A stretch of 30,000 bases of DNA from Chrysomallon squamiferum (GCA_012295275.1 CM022679.1:5290157-5320156); one strand, 5' to 3'; counted from the stretch's first letter, positions 1-10,312 are shown. The notes: generated by a model from the letters alone, not told the origin. A program made the numbers and translations.

Positions 1-18
1 TCAACAAACACATACACA

Positions 19-58
<40 letters not shown>

Positions 59-60
59 AA
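1..60. repeat. (CA)n microsatellite at window edge
   Basis: An almost pure CA dinucleotide run with a few AAA interruptions. It may continue beyond the left edge of the window. Confidence 0.95.
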
Positions 61-89
61 AATGAACTAAATAAAAAATAAAGAAATAG

Positions 90-90
90 G

Positions 91-165
<75 letters not shown>

Positions 166-203
166 TTACTATTACTATTATTGTTATTGTTATTATTATT
201 ATT
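90..203. repeat. (AAT)n array flipping to (ATT)n
   Basis: About 75 bp of AAT repeat runs directly into about 40 bp of ATT/GTT-type repeat. The right part is roughly the reverse complement of the left, so the single strand could fold into a long A:T hairpin. Confidence 0.9.
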
Positions 204-600
204 AAAACCCCCAAATCTTTCACTAAAGTAAGTAAAAAAAATCAACATAAAATATAAAACTAAAAAATCGGAATAAATAAAAACGGAAATAAAGAATAGG
301 GAAAAAATAATAAGAAAAATAAATAAAGAAAAAATAAATATTGAAATGTTTGATCAGATCAATATTAAAAATAGAACAGCAGTAGCAGTAATAGTAGAAT
401 AATAATGAAAAGAAAGAAAAAGAAGACGAAGAAGAAGAGAAAACGACAAGAAAATTAATGATTAAGAATCAAATTAAATTGTATTTGATTTGGTATTAGT
501 GTGAATTACAAAATACTTTGTTAAAAATCGGTCACATGTCAAAATCGGCGAAAAATTAAAGATGATTGATAAATGAAAGTTAAAATAAGCCACGAAAATA
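204..600. other. A-rich spacer upstream of the histone gene
   Basis: A very A-rich, low-complexity sequence (AAATAAA and GAAGAA patches). I see no gene or defined element here. The short open frames are products of composition. Confidence 0.6.
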
Positions 601-610
601 CATCCAGAAC

Positions 611-617
611 AAACACA
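611..617 (+). promoter_or_regulatory. H1 box (AAACACA)
   Basis: The heptamer AAACACA is the element typical of histone H1 gene promoters, usually about 100 bp before the transcription start. Here it lies 63 bp upstream of a TATA box and about 100 bp upstream of the expected start, which is the usual spacing. The motif is short and A-rich, so position is the main support. Confidence 0.6.
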
Positions 618-679
618 AAAAGACAATGGTGTTGAAAACGTAAACATAAACGTGATTTCATTTACGTCCGTCGTGAGCG

Positions 680-687
680 TATAAAAG
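680..687 (+). promoter_or_regulatory. TATA box (TATAAAAG) of the histone gene
   Basis: TATAAAAG is a near-perfect TATA box, 43 bp before the ATG at 730. Transcription would start about 30 bp downstream, near the CATTTTGA stretch at 711, leaving a 5' leader of roughly 20 nt, as is normal for replication-dependent histone genes. A CRE-like TGACGTAA lies just downstream at 691-698. Confidence 0.75.
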
Positions 688-729
688 CGATGACGTAAGG
701 TGAATAGAAGCATTTTGAATTCTTCAATC

Positions 730-1236
730 ATGAAGAAGGTTTCAAGTATTCTGCAAGAGATACTAATCGCTGTGAGAAAGAACCCTGACAGAAAGGGAAC
801 GACGGTTCACGCAATACGAAGATCCATAGCTTCACAGGCCTTTAAGGGCATCGCGCCCGTGTACTTAAATGGACAGATTAGGAATGGTCTTCGGGAGGGA
901 CTGAGGAAAGGGATGTTGGCCCGTCCCAAAGCTCACGAGTCTGGTAACCGCCGAGGCCGATACCTGCTGGGGAGCCAGGGCAGGAGGCTGGTGAACAAAA
1001 AAGTACCTGCGGAAAACCCCAGCAGGAAGACGCCTCGGCAGCCCAGAAAGAAACGCCCTGCCGCCCGCACAAAGAAGACAGGACGAACCAGACGCTCAAA
1101 GGCGGGCGAAGGAGGCGGACAAGCATCTCCAGAAGACAGGACGAACCAGACACCCAAAGACGGGAGACAGGAGGTAGGCAAGCGTCCCAAAAAGACAGGA
1201 CGAACCAAACGCTCAAAGAAGGGCGGAAAGAGGTAG
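730..1236 (+). CDS. Linker histone H1-like / protamine-like protein, intronless
   Basis: A chromatin protein of 168 residues that should bind nucleosomal linker DNA in the nucleus. Residues 4-81 match the H1/H5 winged-helix globular domain: helix 1 (about 5-17), helix 2 (about 24-36), helix 3 (about 45-62, QIRNGLREGLRKG resembling the H1 RIKLGLKSLVSKG region), then a beta wing ending in GRYLLG. Residues 82-168 form a Lys/Arg-rich tail containing KKTGRTRRSK and KKTGRTKRSK. I chose the ATG at 730. The frame stays open upstream to 700, but only through non-ATG codons, and a start near 710 is expected from the TATA box. There is almost no N-terminal tail, unlike ordinary H1. The tail is encoded by a DNA repeat (1075-1250) read in two frames. 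H1 box, TATA box and 3' stem-loop all support a replication-dependent histone gene. It could be a somatic H1 variant or a sperm-specific protamine-like PL-I type protein; the sequence does not decide. Confidence 0.9.
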   Translation: MKKVSSILQEILIAVRKNPDRKGTTVHAIRRSIASQAFKGIAPVYLNGQIRNGLREGLRKGMLARPKAHESGNRRGRYLLGSQGRRLVNKKVPAENPSRKTPRQPRKKRPAARTKKTGRTRRSKAGEGGGQASPEDRTNQTPKDGRQEVGKRPKKTGRTKRSKKGGKR

Positions 1237-1250
1237 GCAAGCATCCCGAG
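1075..1250 (+). repeat. Three-copy ~59-bp tandem repeat encoding the histone tail
   Basis: Copies start with AAGACAGGACGAACC at 1075, 1133 and 1192, so the periods are 58 and 59 bp. Copies 1 and 3 are in the same frame and encode KTGRTRRSK and KTGRTKRSK. Copy 2 is shifted by one base and encodes a less basic peptide beginning EDRTNQTPKDGRQE. Each of copies 2 and 3 carries GAGGTAGG or AGAGGTAGG. The TAG is out of frame in copy 2 (1175-1177) and is the actual stop in copy 3 (1234-1236). The repeat therefore runs past the stop into the 3' UTR. Confidence 0.9.
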
Positions 1251-1253
1251 ACC

Positions 1254-1259
1254 AATAAA
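1254..1259 (+). promoter_or_regulatory. AATAAA directly before the histone stem-loop
   Basis: A polyadenylation-type hexamer ends two bases before the stem-loop. Its position upstream of the stem-loop is unusual for a dual-processed histone mRNA, so it may be accidental in this AT-rich DNA. Confidence 0.35.
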
Positions 1260-1260
1260 C

Positions 1261-1276
1261 GGCCCTTTTCAGGGCC
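1261..1276 (+). terminator. Histone mRNA 3' stem-loop
   Basis: GGCCCTTTTCAGGGCC matches the metazoan replication-dependent histone stem-loop: a 6-bp stem with a TTTC loop, bound by SLBP, with 3' cleavage a few bases downstream. It lies 24 nt after the stop codon, the usual distance. The 3' flank is ACAGA rather than the common ACCCA. I see no clear purine-rich downstream element (HDE) in the following 20 bp. Confidence 0.93.
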
Positions 1277-1326
1277 ACAGATCTTCTGAATGAATGTTTT
1301 CTGTTCAACCAAATTACTCTTGCCTA

Positions 1327-1568
1327 TTAGAATTAGTATTAGTAGCATTAGCATTAGTGGTATAAATAGTATTTGTAGTATTAGTAGTATTTGTAATAGT
1401 TAAAGTAGTAGCAGTAGAAATAAAATAAATAACAATTGTAATGGAATAAAAAGAAGGAAACATAGAAACACATAAACAAAATGAAAATACAAAGAAGATA
1501 ATGAAATAAAAATAAACAAACAAATAGACAAGGAAAAACAAAAAGAAATTATAAACAACGACAGCAAA

Positions 1569-1614
<46 letters not shown>

Positions 1615-1808
1615 GTAATTTTGATAATAATGATGATAATAATAATTATAAACTTTAATTTTTAATTTAATGTATACATCTGCTAATGGAAAGTCGATTT
1701 CATTCTTGAAGAAAAAAAAAATAAATATGGAAAAAATAAAATTAATAATAATAATTTGAAAATACAGATAAAATTAATAATAATAATAATATAATAAATA
1801 ATAATTTA

Positions 1809-1848
<40 letters not shown>

Positions 1849-2080
1849 AATTCTAATATAAAAAAAAATAAATAAATAAATAAAATAAAATTTAAGATAT
1901 TTGTTATATTTATATTTAACAATAATAGAAAGGCAAACATTTTGGGCAGTTTTTAAAATTATATTTAGCAGCAAGTAATAGTAAAGGCAGACATTTGGGG
2001 AGTATAATAGTAAAAAAAAAAAGTAATAATAACAGCACTAGTACTACTAGAAGTAGTAGCAGTAGTAACAGTAGCACTAA
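1327..2080. repeat. Low-complexity tract: degenerate TTAG/GTA, (AAT)n, (GAT)n
   Basis: A degenerate TTAGTA repeat (1327-1420), an (AAT)n array (1571-1614), further AAT patches near 1745-1800, and a pure (GAT)n array (1809-1847), embedded in A-rich DNA. No gene is visible. Confidence 0.85.
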
Positions 2081-2245
2081 TACTAATAATAGTAATAATA
2101 ATACTAGTTATAGCAATAGTAGTAGTAGTTAGTTGAAATGACAGTAAAAGTAGTAGTTATAATAACAGTAAAAGTGAGTAGTACAGTAGTAGTGGTAGTA
2201 GTAGTAATAGTAGTAGTAGTCATAGTAGTAGTAGCGAAACCTAGC
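2027..2245. repeat. Degenerate (TAG)n trinucleotide array
   Basis: About 220 bp of interrupted TAG/AGT units mixed with AAC and TAA variants. The Val-rich, Ser-rich and Thr-rich open frames seen on either strand are translations of the array. Confidence 0.85.
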
Positions 2246-2488
2246 AGAACTGGCAGCGGCAATAGAAAAGTAGCTAGAACAAATAGAACAATGAAAACAT
2301 CAACACCAACAGCAACAACAACACAAACAACAACACTAATAATAACAACAATGAGAACTCGTGAAATTAAACAGATTGATATTTGTTTATAAAAATGTTG
2401 AATAATTTGACATAAAGAAATATTTTGCAGATAACTAGTCAAAGAGAACGCAACAGAAAGAAAAATGATCAGCACAGTCTTTTATTCA

Positions 2489-2512
2489 CGCACACACAGA
2501 CACACACACACG

Positions 2513-2543
<31 letters not shown>

Positions 2544-2576
2544 CCACCCACACACACACACGCACATACACACACA
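2489..2576. repeat. (CA)n microsatellite
   Basis: CA dinucleotide run with CG and CC interruptions, about 88 bp. Confidence 0.95.
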
Positions 2577-3013
2577 TATCGAACGACTTTTAGGTTAATA
2601 AATTAGAACTGTGTTTTAATAAATGATTACGTCACACGCTACGTTAGCTAGCATTACTAGAATTACGACACGTGCTCATTTTAAAGAGTTTGCTTATTAT
2701 TATTATTGTTATTATTGTTATTATTATTATTTCTGTTTCTATTTAGTTATTATTTACTATTTTTAGATAAACATATACACTGAACACTAAACAACAAAAT
2801 CAACAAAGACTATAATAATAATAATATGGAAAACACTGATTGGAACATAGCCATGAGGAGATATACATAGACTTACAATCAACACGCAAAGAAACGGTTA
2901 CATTATTAAAGGGAGCTAATCATGATTAATATTAAGAAAACACTGAATTATCTCCCCAAACTACCGTTTTGCTTTCAGTTATCATCATCAATAATATATT
3001 TATTTTGACACAG
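2577..3013. other. Non-coding AT-rich spacer
   Basis: Unique AT-rich DNA with small TTA and AAT patches (2695-2760, 2812-2826). I see no gene or defined element. Confidence 0.5.
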
Positions 3014-3066
3014 ACCACACACACACACACACACATATATATACGTACATAATACATACATTCTCA

Positions 3067-3150
<84 letters not shown>
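3014..3150. repeat. (CA)n then (GA)40 tract
   Basis: A short CA/TA run (3014-3046) is followed by a pure (GA)40 run at 3071-3150. Confidence 0.95.
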
Positions 3151-3153
<3 letters not shown>

Positions 3154-3485
3154 TATTTTCGTGCTGCTACAAATCACCGCGTGAGATCGGACCTTTATGA
3201 AAATTTAATACTCTCCTGCTCTTATTTCCGTTTTAATTTGATCTCTGTTGGGCTCCACTCGACCTGCCTGCCCCAGTAAAACGTATCTGGGGCGTCTGTG
3301 TTTCAGCTCCATTACACGTAGGAAATCAGTCCCAATTTGCTGAATTTGTCATTTTCAGATGATGGGGCGCCTTTAGCGCTGAACCGCTGGGAGTGGAAGC
3401 TTTCATGCAGAAATACCAGCTTCTTACGTTCATTTTGAATGTTATCGTGTTGTGTTCTACGGAATTTAAATGTTTTGTAGGTCAA
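3151..3485. other. Moderately GC-rich unique spacer with a hairpin
   Basis: This stretch is less AT-rich than its surroundings. It holds a 7-bp inverted repeat at 3270-3293 (GCCCCAG and CTGGGGC around a 10-nt loop). The overlapping open frames run into the neighbouring CA repeat and are not convincing genes. It may be a conserved non-coding piece or a transposon remnant; I cannot tell. Confidence 0.35.
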
Positions 3486-3502
3486 ACAGAGTATGTATAC
3501 AG

Positions 3503-3615
3503 ACGCGCACGCACACACACACACACACAATTTATTTCTGTCTGTCTCTCTTCTCTCTGGGTGTGTATATATCTATACACACACATACATACGGTGGGGG
3601 GAGGAGAGAGAGAAA
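3503..3615. repeat. (CA)n, CT and GA simple-repeat cluster
   Basis: CA run (3506-3530), a TCTGTCTCTC patch, an ACACATACATAC patch, then a GGGGAGGAGAGAGAG patch. Confidence 0.8.
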
Positions 3616-3747
3616 AAGATCTTGACAAGGTGTTGAAACCTAAAAAAATTTGTGCACTAGTCTGATATCTTTTCTATTCACTCTGTCAATCCTATAGTAG
3701 CAGAATTTTATCTAAAAGTTTAAAACATCGAAAGAATTTTTGGGACT

Positions 3748-4803
<1,056 letters not shown>

Positions 4804-4856
<53 letters not shown>

Positions 4857-4892
4857 TGATGATATAATAATAATAATAATAAAAATAATAAT
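4804..4892. repeat. (AAT)n array
   Basis: AAT repeat at 4804-4856, interrupted by ATGATGATAT, then resuming to 4892. Confidence 0.95.
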
Positions 4893-5260
4893 AGATTAAC
4901 CACATTATTAACCGATTTAACAGTTTTCAGTCGCATATGCACTAAATATGTACTGAACAACAGTGATAAATCAACAAATTTGATCTGCCGTCATGTGGGA
5001 ATCTTAATCTCATATTTTGTTATGGAAATTTCACTTCTCATCAATAAAACTATATTCGATAATTGCCTTGGACTTAACGATATTATTTCTTCTATTTATC
5101 ATAGTTTATCAAGTTCCGTGTATATCTGCATCTGTCTTAATCCGCGGAAAATAAGATAGCAAAGTAAATAATGTCTAGACAATCTGTTAACGGGGAGAAG
5201 GTGGATATTTACCACGGAAGAAAGAATAGGGCTTCGTTAATACCTAGATTTCTTTTTCTT

Positions 5261-5291
<31 letters not shown>

Positions 5292-5836
5292 AAGTGGAGC
5301 ATTCAAGTGAGGTCGATTCGTAAATCTGTTGAAATCCTTTTTAATGATAGCCTAATTTTATCAAAGAGCTCTACATGTATCGATTTCGCGTTAAATGTTT
5401 CTTATTGCCTCCCTTTGCTGTAACTAAAGGATCGGCCATTTCTGTTCTGCTAATGACAGAATCGTGGGTTCGTTACATTCAGTTTTCATACTCGTATTAC
5501 AAACTTTGCTTGTAGTTTTCTCAGCAAACATACTCCATTTGAATACACAGCTACTTTGCACGAAATCGACAGGTTCAGATGAAAGCAAAGCACAAGATAT
5601 TATCTCGTACCATTACGACATACGTCCAATAAATTTCTTCATGCTAGAGTTGGTTGTTTGTTATGGTCACGTTCAGTTAGGGATTTGAATGTTGCACTGG
5701 CTGACAGGAGAATTTATTTTTTTTTTTTTTTTTTTTTTTATCATGAATATATGAATTTTTTTTTTTTTTAAATAGTGATCTAAGAGATGGTGGTCATGAT
5801 AGGAGAACAAAACAATGAGAATGGCAATTATAATAG
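4893..5836. other. Unique AT-rich spacer with poly-T runs
   Basis: Poly-T runs at about 5264-5286, 5717-5739 and 5758-5770 sit in otherwise unique sequence. The 5464-5688 frame has no ATG at its start and no recognisable features, so I do not call it. Confidence 0.5.
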
Positions 5837-6140
5837 TTACAATAATGTTGGCACTGGAGCTAATATAATTTTTTTTCTGATGTTGGCTCTGGTAACGATA
5901 TAGATGATGACGTCATTTTTGATGATGACACTGATGAAGAACTTAATGATGGTCATCGTTACAGCAATGTTGATATTTGTGGTAACGATGATGATGATGA
6001 CTGCGACAATAATATCACACATGAAGGGAGTGGAAGTTATAACGTTGATGAGATAGATGATGTTACCGATGTATTTGCTAATGATCGATGGTGGTATCAG
6101 TAACGATGTCGATGTGTTGTTGATGATGATGATGGTAGGT
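5837..6140. repeat. Degenerate GAT-type trinucleotide region
   Basis: Interrupted GAT/GTT units on the plus strand over 300 bp, mixed with TTATGGTCATCG-like unique words. A CRE octamer TGACGTCA occurs at 5908-5915. The Ile/Thr/Asn-rich open frame on the minus strand is a repeat translation. Confidence 0.6.
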
Positions 6141-6384
6141 GCTATTGTTTTGTGCTGGTTGTCTGTTTTATAGTAATGTAGTAAAAGTTGTCCTTCTCTC
6201 ACACATCAGCGTTAGATCATCATATCATTTCTTCAGTAACAGCGAGCTGTTGTCATAAACAGAATAATTAGAAATGTAACTACGATTATCAACACGAATA
6301 TTACCACCACCAACATCACAACGACAGCTACGGTAACAACAAATTATACTACTACCACAATTACTATTAATTAAATTAAACCAA

Positions 6385-6385
<1 letters not shown>

Positions 6386-6453
<68 letters not shown>
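6386..6453. repeat. (AAT)n microsatellite
   Basis: Pure AAT units, about 68 bp. It gives a poly-Leu run on the minus strand. Confidence 0.95.
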
Positions 6454-6455
<2 letters not shown>

Positions 6456-6790
6456 CACAAGTGATCAAGGAGTCACGCAGTACTTGACAAGTTTTCCGCT
6501 GTGTGTTACGAAGACAATGGGACGCTGTCGTGGAGAGGTTAGTCTTCATTAATGCAGCTACATGACCCCAGGTTTAATGAGAGAAACCGTGCACGCACCA
6601 TGATTATGGAAGTAAATACAGATTAGAATTACTGAACTATTGTGCACGGCAGTACATATGGGATTGTACTGCAGTACATAAACGCATTCTGTTCAGTTTA
6701 TTAATAAATAGTTTCGGTGTATATACATTGCTTAAATAAAATTGTTATTGCTGCTTATACAAGAAAGAAATGTTGTTATTATAGTAATAG
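6454..6790. other. Unique spacer with a short hairpin
   Basis: Unique sequence with an 8-bp inverted repeat at 6649-6672 (GCAGTACA and TGTACTGC, 8-nt loop). The word GCAGTACATA also recurs directly at 6649 and 6671. No gene seen. Confidence 0.45.
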
Positions 6791-6792
6791 CT

Positions 6793-6873
6793 ATAGTAGT
6801 AGTAGTAGTAGACGTAGTAGTAGTAGTAGTAGTAGTAGTTGTACTAGTTGTAGTAGTAGTAATAGTAGTAGTA
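6793..6873. repeat. (TAG)n microsatellite
   Basis: Interrupted TAG units, giving a poly-Ser run in one frame. Confidence 0.9.
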
Positions 6874-7210
6874 AAATTGTAGAGCAGTTGGTGAATGTCT
6901 AAATTATCCTATAATCAGTAGGTACATCTTCTTCTATCAAATAAGCAATGTCGCGATGTTTCATCTCAGTTCCATGCACTCTAATATATCAGAGAAACGT
7001 CCTCAGAATATGAGTCATTTCGAGATAAAGTAACAGCTGATGTTGGTTGACAAACGTAAATTAAATGGATAAATCGGGGATATTGCCTCATTTTATGATG
7101 ATATGAAAGTATTTTTAGATTATTTGCGTGTTTTCAGCGTAAGTTCTATCGAATCGTTAGAAGGTTAGGGATTGAGATTCATTTAGTCCTGCTAAGAAAA
7201 AAAATTCTGT

Positions 7211-7211
<1 letters not shown>

Positions 7212-7294
<83 letters not shown>
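7212..7294. repeat. (CT)n tract, 83 bp
   Basis: Pure CT dinucleotide run. Confidence 0.95.
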
Positions 7295-7297
<3 letters not shown>

Positions 7298-7386
7298 TGC
7301 GCATATACATTCCATGAATATAATTACGTTATAGAAATATGTTTAAAGTAAAATCTGTAACACGATTAAACATAATTTTTTCACAC

Positions 7387-7441
7387 AAATATATATATAT
7401 ATATATTAATAATTAAATCAAATCAATTCATATTAAATCAT

Positions 7442-7526
<85 letters not shown>

Positions 7527-7562
7527 AGGTAGCTGTAACATAGTAGTCATCATCATCATCAT
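7387..7562. repeat. (AT)n, then (AAT)n turning into (AGT)n, then (CAT)n
   Basis: AT run (7387-7406), AAT array (7444-7476) that changes abruptly to AGT units (7477-7527), and a short CAT run (7548-7562). The single-base unit change suggests a point variant that later expanded. Confidence 0.9.
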
Positions 7563-7880
7563 CCACAATTTTTGAAAGAAACGCAGTCTTAAACGTCCAT
7601 CCACAATAGGTTTATCTTATCCAGACTTTCAGAAGTCCTCCGAGTATAGATTCTAGTCTGTGTGTATTATCTAATCTGAATCAATTGTAACATCACATAA
7701 CCACATTGTAAACAGGCTATAATTCTTAAATACACCGTCTAAAAACAAGAAGGTTTGAAAACCCACGAGGTTAGCCAGATAACAGAAAAAAAAAGACTGA
7801 CAGGAAGATGTTGTCTTTAACTGAGCAAGTGCATTCAGACTATAACTAAGTTTTGACGAGGAAATTACATACTTAGACAT
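7563..7880. other. Unique spacer
   Basis: Unique AT-rich DNA. The open frame over 7671-7997 on the minus strand partly reflects the tandem repeat next to it, and I do not call it a gene. Confidence 0.45.
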
Positions 7881-8042
7881 ATTATTATTACAGTGCAGAA
7901 ATCTAGACAGGCAATTTTTAAATGCTGTATAAAATGTAGTCATGTGATTATTATAGTGTACGGATCTTGATATAATATTATTAAATATAGTGTACAAATC
8001 TAAATTGGCGATTATTAAATCTAGTGTATAAATCTATTTTAC
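7881..8042. repeat. Degenerate ~30-35-bp tandem repeat
   Basis: ATTATTA...AGTG(T/C)A...AAATCTA units start at 7881, 7947, 7977 and 8011. The last two agree best (ATTATTAAAT.TAGTGTA.AAATCTA). Confidence 0.65.
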
Positions 8043-8199
8043 AAATAAAGACATCCTTCGTCAATACCAAAATCATAATAACTAAATTTATTTTGAAATA
8101 TATATATTATCATTACGAAATTACATCAAATTCCATTCTCAAATTAGCGCTGTAATGACAAATGCTACTCTTTAATTCCAATGAAGGCATCCAGTTGTA

Positions 8200-8500
8200 C
8201 TATTATCTAAACCATTGTTAATGAATTATACAGAATCATTACCAGACTATATCAAGAGCCCGATTTTAAATAATACGCTATTGCAGCATACGCTGTCCCT
8301 AAGTACCAGTTAAGACATTGTGCTGAGTCTTTATCAAGTCTTTACTACGAGCGAAGACATCAAACCGTGCTATTACCAAAGCCACTATTTATGAAAATAT
8401 TATACACAATATGTACACAGATTACCAAGACGTATCAAGAACCATAATCTATACTGATTACAAAACCGTATCGGAACCCAGTTTCCAAAGTCTTTGCTTT
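8200..8500. repeat. Degenerate ATTACCAA...TATCAAGAACC repeats
   Basis: Related words occur near 8232 (ATTACCAGACTATATCAAGAGCC), 8420 (ATTACCAAGACGTATCAAGAACC) and 8457 (ATTACAAAACCGTATCGGAACCC), with weaker relatives at 8203 and 8370. This looks like an old minisatellite. Confidence 0.5.
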
Positions 8501-8925
8501 CTACATTACACAGCATAAGAAGAAAATTTCGACGTCAGTATTGCGTGATTGCTGGATTCGGAGGACTGCGTTAACTACCGGTGGCCTGTGATTTCCGAAT
8601 GAAGTCAATATTTCTCAACGATGTGTCGCGCATTCAATAAAACAGCCAATAGATATTGAAATGGAGTGGGACAGTTACTCTTAGTGCACATGATGGATTG
8701 GCCGGATCGATGCTGACTGGATAAAAGAATGGTAATAACGATAATATGTGTGTTCATCGGGGACGCAATTTGTCAGCAGAAAGTGACGTGTGGCGAGAGC
8801 TAGCCGCAGATGTCGTGAACGCCGAGTTGGTGTGGACCGCGCTCTGATGGTGACGTGCCTGTGGTCCATGCTGAAGAGACAAATATATTAGGGGAAAACA
8901 TTTATGCTGGGGTTTTTTTCGTTTA

Positions 8926-8956
<31 letters not shown>

Positions 8957-9010
8957 CATTTATTTATTTATTTTAATATTACTGGCCCTCAGCAGGTAAT
9001 ATAATTTTAT
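8501..9010. other. Unique spacer, locally GC-richer, with poly-T
   Basis: The 8560-8870 stretch is less AT-rich, with several CpGs, but all frames are broken by stops or lack features. A poly-T run spans about 8928-8953. It could hold a short exon or regulatory DNA that I cannot recognise. Confidence 0.4.
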
Positions 9011-9026
9011 ATATATTTATTTCTTA

Positions 9027-9035
9027 CTACTACTA

Positions 9036-9112
<77 letters not shown>

Positions 9113-9215
9113 ATCTCTCTCTCTCTCTCTATCCATTTACCTTTGAATCTATCTACCTACCTGATTCTCTCTATCTCTCTTACTCACTCTCTTTCTTTCT
9201 CTCTCCATATATCTC
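9027..9215. repeat. (ACT)n then (CT)35, interrupted CT tract
   Basis: ACT units (9027-9040) lead into a pure CT run (9041-9110). A GGAT interruption and ten more bases of CT follow, then degenerate CTAT/CTTT pyrimidine DNA to about 9215. Confidence 0.92.
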
Positions 9216-9507
9216 TGTTTCAAAATATAAAAAAAAACCAAAAGAAGACGTATTTATATAAAAAATAATAAAAAATAAAAAATAGACGCTGTCAGTAATA
9301 CCTACTATGCGTTGATGTTATTAAAAATGTCTTGTTTGCGAAGTTTCGCTTTGAAGTGTTATAAAACAAGATCGCTGTTTTCCTTGTAAACACATTCATC
9401 TCGAGATCGTTCCCCCTGTGGTCTGTGTGAAAACAACAGCTAATACCGTCAAACAATAATCGGATTGAGATGAGAGACTTGCACTGGCATTACCGAGCTT
9501 TGCTTTT

Positions 9508-9548
<41 letters not shown>

Positions 9549-10030
9549 TGTAATTGCAGGATAAGGAATTCCAAGGTTTTCTGGTAGACCACGTGTGTCT
9601 GTGTGATTGAGTTGAGTTTTGTATTTGCTGTTTAATATTAAAAATGTTTTTTTCGAAGATTAAGATTTACAAGGATAACATTTTCGTTTTGACTGTACAC
9701 TAGGACAACTACATACCAGACCCATTAGTTCTGTAAACAAATATAACATATTATGAACGTCGGCCCTTCCCTTTATTAACTGTATTTACCAGTTCTTAAT
9801 CCAAAAGGAGGATCAAGTACGTCCAACGTGTGCTTTGACTACAATCAATAGATGAAACTGTAAAAATGTTTCTACAAAGATTTCTTACATGTCTGCATTA
9901 AAATGTCGATGTCATTATATAATTTCGTAACAGTTTTTATATGGAGCGGAAAAACCTGTTACTAGAAATAAAGATTAAAATAGAAAGTAAAAGAAAACAT
10001 ACATTCTGAGAGAGACACACGAAGAGAGAA

Positions 10031-10036
<6 letters not shown>
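9216..10036. other. Unique spacer with a poly-T run
   Basis: Poly-T at about 9511-9543 in otherwise unique sequence. No gene or element recognised. Confidence 0.5.

Positions 10037-10105
<69 letters not shown>
10037..10105. repeat. (GA)n tract, 69 bp
   Basis: Pure AG dinucleotide run, flanked by degenerate GAGA and ACAC patches. Confidence 0.95.
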
Positions 10106-10107
<2 letters not shown>

Positions 10108-10145
10108 AAGACAAGAGACAGAGAAAGAATTTAAGAGAGACAATG

Positions 10146-10312
10146 TCAGCAGCAGCAGTACTACTACTAATATATAGACAGATAATTACTGAGTCAGAGT
10201 TGTAGTAGTAGTAGTAGTAGTAGTAGCTGCAGTAGCAGCAACAGTAATATAGCAGTAATAGTAACAGTAATAGCAGTAGTAGAAGTTGTAGCTATAGTAG
10301 AAGTAGTAGTAT
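10146..10312. repeat. Degenerate (TAG)n / (CAG)n array
   Basis: Interrupted TAG, CAG and TAA trinucleotides over 165 bp. Confidence 0.85.

Noticed and set aside
700-729. Extension of the histone frame upstream of the ATG at 730
   Set aside because: It opens with GTG, not ATG, and overlaps the expected transcription start.
878-1354. Long open frames on the minus strand opposite the histone gene
   Set aside because: They are shadows of the Lys/Arg-rich coding strand; the plus strand has a domain, promoter and stem-loop.
5464-5688. 74-codon hydrophobic frame
   Set aside because: The frame begins at GTG, has no good ATG near its start and shows no support beyond composition.
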